From Bacilli bacterium (GTDB taxonomy: Bacteria; Bacillota; Bacilli; Paenibacillales; NBRC-103111), in contig JAQBPR010000164.1 in NCBI GenBank assembly GCA_028287395.1, positions 1-35,770 on the forward strand: 35,770 nt of DNA, in the 5' to 3' direction. Below are positions 31,596 to 35,770 of the stretch, one piece after another. A program made the translations under genes and the position numbers. The stretch's first letter is position 1, and every line of letters starts with the position of its first letter. The notes beneath the pieces are model-generated. The model was not told the origin of the DNA. It made no database searches and saw nothing but the letters and a program-made list of their open reading frames with translations.

Positions 31596-32189
31596 ATGGA
31601 TTGGAGAACAGTGCTGTTCGAATATGTTCATCAACCTAATCAAATGGCATCCGATTATCATATACGTCTACCGTCTATTCCATTGAAATATGATCGGAAT
31701 AAAGCGAAAGCTTATGCTGATATGTGGTGGGATTCCCATAATCCGTCCTATTTGTTTTTTGAACAGGATGATTGTACACACTTTGTTTCACAATGCCTCT
31801 TTGCAGGGTGCGCGCCAATGAACTATACTGGAAAAAGAGAATTAGGCTGGTGGTATCGTGGAAAGATTGGTAAGCAAGAACTATGGAGCTTTAGCTGGGC
31901 GGTCGCTGATTCATTGCGGCGATATTTGAGCGGAACTCCTGCAGGCTGGCAAGCAGAAATCGTTGATTCGCCGCAAAAGCTAGCTATAGCTGATGTAATT
32001 AGCTATGATTTTGATGGAGACGGTCGATTTCAGCACAGCGCGATTGTGACTGGTTTTGATCCGAATGGATTTCCTTTGGTGAATGCGCATACGTCGAATA
32101 GTCGACATCGTTATTGGGATTATCGCGATTCATACGCTTGGACAGAAAAAACGAAATATCTTTTTTTTCACATGCCAGATCAATTTTAA
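31596..32189 (+). CDS. Amidase-domain (Amidase_6) protein
   Basis: 197 residues. The pattern YDRNKAKAYADMWWDSHNPSYLFFEQDDCTHFVSQCLFAGC is the hallmark of the Amidase_6 family, an NlpC/P60-like fold with a presumed catalytic Cys in DCTxFVSQ. The matching His is in FQHSAIVTGF, and NAHTSNSRHRYWDY follows. No signal peptide is visible, so export is uncertain. AAGGAG precedes ATG 31596; the frame opening at TTG 31566 has no SD. It is followed after 30 bases by ddl, consistent with a role near the cell wall, but no substrate is established. Confidence 0.85.
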   Translation: MDWRTVLFEYVHQPNQMASDYHIRLPSIPLKYDRNKAKAYADMWWDSHNPSYLFFEQDDCTHFVSQCLFAGCAPMNYTGKRELGWWYRGKIGKQELWSFSWAVADSLRRYLSGTPAGWQAEIVDSPQKLAIADVISYDFDGDGRFQHSAIVTGFDPNGFPLVNAHTSNSRHRYWDYRDSYAWTEKTKYLFFHMPDQF

Positions 32190-32219
32190 GGATGAATTGC
32201 ACATTTTCGGGAGGTTAAC

Positions 32220-33350
32220 ATGAATAAAAAAATACGCGTCGGTTTGATTTATGGGGGGAAGTCTGGAGAGCATGATGTGTCCTTGCAAACCGCGTTGGCT
32301 GTCATACAAGCTTTTGATCATACTAAATATGAGATTCATCCTATGTATATCACCAAACAAGGCGCCTGGCGTGCAGGTCTAACATTGACTGGACCTGTCG
32401 ATAATAAAGCTAGCTTGACCTTTGATCGGATGGATGAACAAGCAGTTTCTCAGGATTTGGTCCAGACTACAGCAATGCAATCGATTTTTGCTGGAGCGGT
32501 GGAATCTAGCTCGAATGCAGGTGCTGACGATGCAGTACTCGATGTTATTTTTCCATTACTTCATGGTACGTTTGGTGAAGATGGAACCATTCAAGGACTA
32601 TTGGAAATGGCGAATATCCCCTATGTCGGTGCAGGCGTGCTTGCTTCAGCAGTAGGGATGGACAAAGTTATGATGAAGAAGTTATTTGCGCAAGAAGGAT
32701 TGCCGCAATGTATGTATCGCTATTTCACTCGCACGCAATGGTTGAAAGAACAAGCTTACTATCTAATGGAAATCGAAACAGCATTAGGCTATCCATGCTT
32801 CGTAAAGCCAGCTAATTTAGGTTCTAGTGTAGGTATTTCCAAAGCGCGTAATCGTGAAGAATTAATCGAAGCGATTTCCTTTGCTTTTCTATATGATCGT
32901 AAAGTAATTGTGGAAGAACATGTGGAAGCAAGAGAAATTGAAGTAAGCGTATTAGGCAATGATGAGCCTCAAGCATCTGTGCCTGGAGAAATTGTCGCCT
33001 GCAATGAGTTTTATGATTATAAGGCCAAATATGTCGACGGCAAATCCGAAATGGTCATTCCTGCAGATCTCACAGAAGAGTTAGCATTACAATTGCAAAA
33101 ATTAGCTTTACGTGCCTTTCTTGCGATTGACGGATCCGGATTATCAAGAGTCGATTTTTTTGTGAGAAAATTAGACGACACTATTTATATCAACGAAATC
33201 AATACTATGCCAGGCTTTACGCCTTTTAGCATGTATCCTCTTCTGTGGAGAGAAAGCGGAAAGCCATATGCTGAGCTTTTGGATGACCTGATAAATTTGG
33301 CTTTGCAGAGACATGGGGAAAAGCAGCGCATTCAATACAGTAATGATTAA
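32220..33350 (+). CDS. ddl: D-alanine--D-alanine ligase
   Basis: 376 residues, ATP-grasp fold. The N-terminal VGLIYGGKSGEHDVSL is the substrate-binding loop. FPLLHGTFGEDGTIQGLLEMANIPYVGAGVLASAVGMDK is the family signature. FVKPANLGSSVGISKA is the ATP-binding loop and YINEINTMPGFTPFSMYP the Mg/substrate motif. It makes the D-Ala-D-Ala end of the peptidoglycan precursor. The Tyr in the SYYDYKAKY-like segment (EFYDYKAKY) is the form that goes with D-Ala rather than D-Lac. GGGAGGTT precedes ATG. Probably cotranscribed with the amidase gene upstream. Confidence 0.96.
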   Translation: MNKKIRVGLIYGGKSGEHDVSLQTALAVIQAFDHTKYEIHPMYITKQGAWRAGLTLTGPVDNKASLTFDRMDEQAVSQDLVQTTAMQSIFAGAVESSSNAGADDAVLDVIFPLLHGTFGEDGTIQGLLEMANIPYVGAGVLASAVGMDKVMMKKLFAQEGLPQCMYRYFTRTQWLKEQAYYLMEIETALGYPCFVKPANLGSSVGISKARNREELIEAISFAFLYDRKVIVEEHVEAREIEVSVLGNDEPQASVPGEIVACNEFYDYKAKYVDGKSEMVIPADLTEELALQLQKLALRAFLAIDGSGLSRVDFFVRKLDDTIYINEINTMPGFTPFSMYPLLWRESGKPYAELLDDLINLALQRHGEKQRIQYSND

Positions 33351-33385
33351 TTGACCATCGAATGATTGAATGGAGGCGAGCCATA

Positions 33386-33700
33386 ATGGGATTTCAAACG
33401 GAATTTAATTCGGTATGTAAATTTAAATCAAAGCAGGAATTATATGATTTGATTGAGTACGGCCGCGGTAAAATGGTTAAAACGGGCTTTCGCGTTTATC
33501 CTACAGGCCAGAAAGTCATTGCCTACAGCCCAGAGAATAAAGCAATGGCCATTGTCCGCATTATTGCCTCCATTGCTGAGATTAATTTTCAAGGCGAGGA
33601 AATGACTCAAGTGGAGATGGAGCTTATTCGCGAACTGACTGTAGATGAATCGATTGTTTTAACTTCACTTGCTGGTGAAATGTTTTTTAATGATAAATAA
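33386..33700 (+). CDS. Small protein, possibly DUF2584 family
   Basis: 104 residues, soluble. MGFQTEFNSVCKFKSKQELYDLIEYGRGKMVKTGFRVYPTGQKV resembles the MPxEFNTM..GYRIYPxxxP opening of DUF2584, and AMAIVRIIAS continues the pattern. The name is tentative and no function is known to me. GGAGGCGAG fixes ATG 33386; the earlier ATG at 33362 has no SD. It lies 35 bases after ddl in the same direction. Confidence 0.75.
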   Translation: MGFQTEFNSVCKFKSKQELYDLIEYGRGKMVKTGFRVYPTGQKVIAYSPENKAMAIVRIIASIAEINFQGEEMTQVEMELIRELTVDESIVLTSLAGEMFFNDK

Positions 33701-33775
33701 GAATATGGCTTGAAAAAAAAGGCCAAATCATGTACTTTGAACAATGAAGGATATTCGTAATGGAGAGGGGCAACT

Positions 33776-34552
33776 TTGAAAATGGACCAGCTTTTATCGG
33801 GAAAAAATATACTTGTTATGGGCGTAGCTAACGATCGCAGTATCGCATGGGCGATTGCTCAATCGCTCGCAAGCCAAGGAGCGCGTCTGGCATTTACTTA
33901 TGAAAACGAACGTGTGGAGGAACGCGTACGCAAGCTTGCGGAAACCATTCCTAATTCTTTCTTTCTTCCATGTAATGTGACAGTAGATGCAGAAATCGAT
34001 AGCTTAGCAGCAGCGTTAAAGGAACAATTCGGCGTACTCCATGGTTTTGTTCATAGCATTGCTTTTGCGAAAACAGAAGAACTGGATGGCTTGTACGTAG
34101 ATACATCGCGTGACGGTTTTGCTTTAGCGCACGATATTAGCGCTTATTCTTTAGTTGCGGTGGCACAACGCGTTTATCCGCTTATGACTGAGGGTGGAAG
34201 CATAATGACGATGACTTATCTTGGCGCAGAGCGAGCAATGAAAAACTATAATGTTATGGGAGTAGCCAAAGCGGCATTGGAAGCGAGCATCCGCTACTTG
34301 GCCAACGACCTTGGCCAATTTAATATTCGCGTTAACGGCATTTCAGCTGGGCCGATTCGCACTCTTGCAGCTAAAGGCATTAAAGATTTTAACTCCATCT
34401 TGCGCACAGTTGAAGAAAAAGCACCATTACGTCGTACAACAGATACGGCTGAAGTCGGCGATACTGCTCTTTTCTTAATGAGCCATCTCTCGCGCGGCAT
34501 TACCGGCGAAGTTATTTATGTTGATAGCGGCTACCATATCGTTGGGGTTTAA
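33776..34552 (+). CDS. fabI: Enoyl-[acyl-carrier-protein] reductase (NADH)
   Basis: 258 residues, SDR fold. MGVANDRSIAWAIAQSL is the nucleotide-binding glycine loop. The catalytic Tyr and Lys are in the Y-x6-K arrangement of YLGAERAMKNYNVMGVAKAALEAS. SAGPIRTLAAKGIKDF is the substrate-loop motif of FabI. Its C-terminus RGITGEVIYVDSGYHIVG agrees with Bacillus FabI. It completes each round of fatty-acid elongation. TTG 33776 is best placed behind GGAGAGG; ATG 33782 would remove only two residues. I see no clear FapR operator upstream. Confidence 0.97.
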   Translation: MKMDQLLSGKNILVMGVANDRSIAWAIAQSLASQGARLAFTYENERVEERVRKLAETIPNSFFLPCNVTVDAEIDSLAAALKEQFGVLHGFVHSIAFAKTEELDGLYVDTSRDGFALAHDISAYSLVAVAQRVYPLMTEGGSIMTMTYLGAERAMKNYNVMGVAKAALEASIRYLANDLGQFNIRVNGISAGPIRTLAAKGIKDFNSILRTVEEKAPLRRTTDTAEVGDTALFLMSHLSRGITGEVIYVDSGYHIVGV

Positions 34553-34573
34553 AATTTAATAGAAAATTATTCT

Positions 34574-34616
34574 AAGAATCATCCTACTGCATAATTTGTT
34601 AGGGTGGTTCTTTTTG
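34574..34616 (+). terminator. Terminator after fabI
   Basis: AAGAATCATCCTA pairs (with two G-U) with TAGGGTGGTTCTT, then TTTT. Confidence 0.85.
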
Positions 34617-34749
34617 TTTGAATTATTTGAAATATTGATTAGTCATGTAATTAAACGTTCCTGTAAATAATGAAATGGAATGTAGTGGAATTTAAATCGC
34701 ATATTTACTATACTTAATATAAAATGAATCGCAGAAAGAGCTGATATTT

Positions 34750-35619
34750 TTGGGAAACGAAGAGAATGAACCATATAAAGTAGGAACAAAGAGCTTTACA
34801 GTGGCAGCTATTAATGCAGCTGCAAAAGCAGGCGAATGGATTCAAAGTAAATTGGGTGCTTTCACTAATTTGGATTTGAAATACTCCCCCCATGATCTTG
34901 TAACTGAAGTAGATAAAGGATCGGAAGCATTGATTCGTAATTTAATTCTAACTCATTTTCCCCAACATTCTTTTTTAGGTGAAGAGGGTGTTGAGCCGGG
35001 TCCGGCTGCTTCTGTTCAAGCTTTGGAAAATATGAGTGAAGCGGAATATCTTTGGATTGTTGATCCCATTGATGGGACTACGAATTATGTACATGGATTT
35101 CCTTTTTACACGATTTCGATAGCTTTAGCTCACAATGGAGAAGTAATTGTTGGCGTTGTTTATGATCCGTCGCGTGACGAATTGTTTGTTGCCGAAAAGG
35201 GTAAGGGTGCTTACGTGCGAGGAAAGCGCATGAACGTCGCAAAAGAAACAAAGCTTATCGATAGCTTACTTGCTTCGGGTTTCCCTGCGGATCGCAATGT
35301 TTCACTTCCGATAAATTTAGCGGGTGTGCAGGCTCTTGCGCCAAAGGTCAGAAATATTCGTATAGCAGGATCGGCAGCATTGCATCTTGCTTATGTTGCT
35401 GCAGGACGTTTAAGCGGATTTTGGGAAATTGGTCTGAACTCATGGGATATAGCAGCAGGCGCGTTATTAATTCAAGAAGCTGGGGGTCTAGTTACGGATA
35501 CGAGAGGAACTCCTTACAGTCTTATGGTACGTAATGTTCTTGCAACTAATGGACATATTCATCAGGAATTAATGGGCGAGCTTGCTCTTTGTGAAGCAAC
35601 GGGATTTACGAGTAAGTGA
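34750..35619 (+). CDS. Inositol monophosphatase family phosphatase
   Basis: 289 residues. Metal-binding motifs of the family appear in order: Glu in LGEEG, then DPIDGTTNYVHGFPFYTISIA, and the C-terminal WDIAAGALLIQEAGG with the third metal Asp. The substrate-loop region GFPADR is present. Bacterial members hydrolyse inositol monophosphates or related sugar phosphates; those of Bacillus (YktC/SuhB-type) vary in substrate. The start is TTG 34750, weak SD AAAGAG about 10 bases before; no in-frame ATG exists before the metal motifs. It is followed by a terminator. Confidence 0.9.
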   Translation: MGNEENEPYKVGTKSFTVAAINAAAKAGEWIQSKLGAFTNLDLKYSPHDLVTEVDKGSEALIRNLILTHFPQHSFLGEEGVEPGPAASVQALENMSEAEYLWIVDPIDGTTNYVHGFPFYTISIALAHNGEVIVGVVYDPSRDELFVAEKGKGAYVRGKRMNVAKETKLIDSLLASGFPADRNVSLPINLAGVQALAPKVRNIRIAGSAALHLAYVAAGRLSGFWEIGLNSWDIAAGALLIQEAGGLVTDTRGTPYSLMVRNVLATNGHIHQELMGELALCEATGFTSK

Positions 35620-35672
35620 ATTAAATACATACTTGAAAACTCGGCATAATCGGAGACATTCCGTTTACGTTT

Positions 35673-35702
35673 AAAAGACGTATCGAGAGTGTCTTTTTTT
35701 GT
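35673..35702 (+). terminator. Terminator after the phosphatase gene
   Basis: AAAAGAC pairs with GTCTTTT and a long T run follows. Confidence 0.75.
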
Positions 35703-35716
35703 GAAAGGAGTGAGGT

Positions 35717-35770
35717 ATGAGACATTGGCGGAAGCAGGTTCTTGCTCTTTTGACAGTTCAATTGTTCGTT
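35717..35770 (+). CDS. Start of an exported protein (partial)
   Basis: AAAGGAGTGAGG lies before ATG 35717. The 18 visible codons (MRHWRKQVLALLTVQLFV) have a basic start and then a hydrophobic run, the beginning of a signal peptide or membrane anchor. The gene continues beyond the window, so nothing more can be said. Confidence 0.7.
   Translation, partial: MRHWRKQVLALLTVQLFV

Noticed and set aside
33700..33775. FapR operator before fabI
   Set aside because: No TTAGTACC-type dyad could be found in the gap.

Overview
The window reads as ordinary chromosome from an endospore-forming Gram-positive bacterium of the Bacillales. A member of the Paenibacillaceae (Paenibacillus or a close relative) is the best guess. 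The reasons are strong AGGAGG-type ribosome binding sites, frequent TTG and GTG starts, KinA/KinB-type sensor kinases, a bacilliredoxin, a YneF-family peptide, a FabI/AcpS complement of Bacillus type, and two small proteins that resemble families I know mainly from this group. This is inferred from protein style; no marker gene is present. There are no rRNA or tRNA genes, no phage, no intact insertion sequence and no CRISPR array.

Layout. 1-8300, sensing and transport: the end of a MntP-like manganese exporter, a very large CheB-CheR-PAS-histidine kinase fusion, a cytoplasmic papain-type protease, a PiT phosphate transporter, the wreck of an HD-GYP gene, a membrane histidine kinase and a small unknown protein. 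8290-15000: a flavoprotein (minus strand), a two-gene unit of a degenerate Lgt-like membrane protein plus a small soluble protein, bacilliredoxin, a PadR repressor with its multidrug exporter, and nadE. 15000-20510: a 5-kb block (bioA, acpS, a lipoprotein cytochrome c, an MFS-transporter scrap, mutY, sodA) bracketed by two direct copies of a 182-bp repeat. bioA and mutY both carry internal patches of strikingly high GC. 20500-26400: a GNAT acetyltransferase behind cre-like and Spo0A-box-like sites, then a co-directional run of DUF402 phosphatase, signal peptidase I, queG, ogt, an HD-GYP protein, yneF and folE. 26370-35770: an alpha/beta hydrolase (minus), a 170-bp MITE-like hairpin element, an IclR regulator, aconitase (minus), an amidase-domain protein with ddl, a small protein, fabI, an inositol-phosphatase-family protein, and the start of an exported protein.

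How the parts connect. Two histidine kinases of the sporulation-kinase type lie within 4 kb and neither has a response regulator beside it, so both probably feed a phosphorelay encoded elsewhere. PadR and the DHA2 exporter form a self-contained drug-response unit with a visible operator. folE and queG lie four genes apart in one run and act at the start and end of queuosine synthesis, although folE also serves folate. fabI and acpS serve fatty-acid synthesis; ddl, lepB and the amidase serve the envelope.

I found no convincing new defence or biosynthetic system. The most unusual content is: the CheB-CheR-kinase fusion; the Lgt-like protein without Lgt catalytic residues and its partner; the paired 182-bp repeats with a heptamer array; the MITE-like element and its apparent relative; the GC-rich, palindrome-bearing patch inside mutY; and an apparent AUU start codon in acpS.
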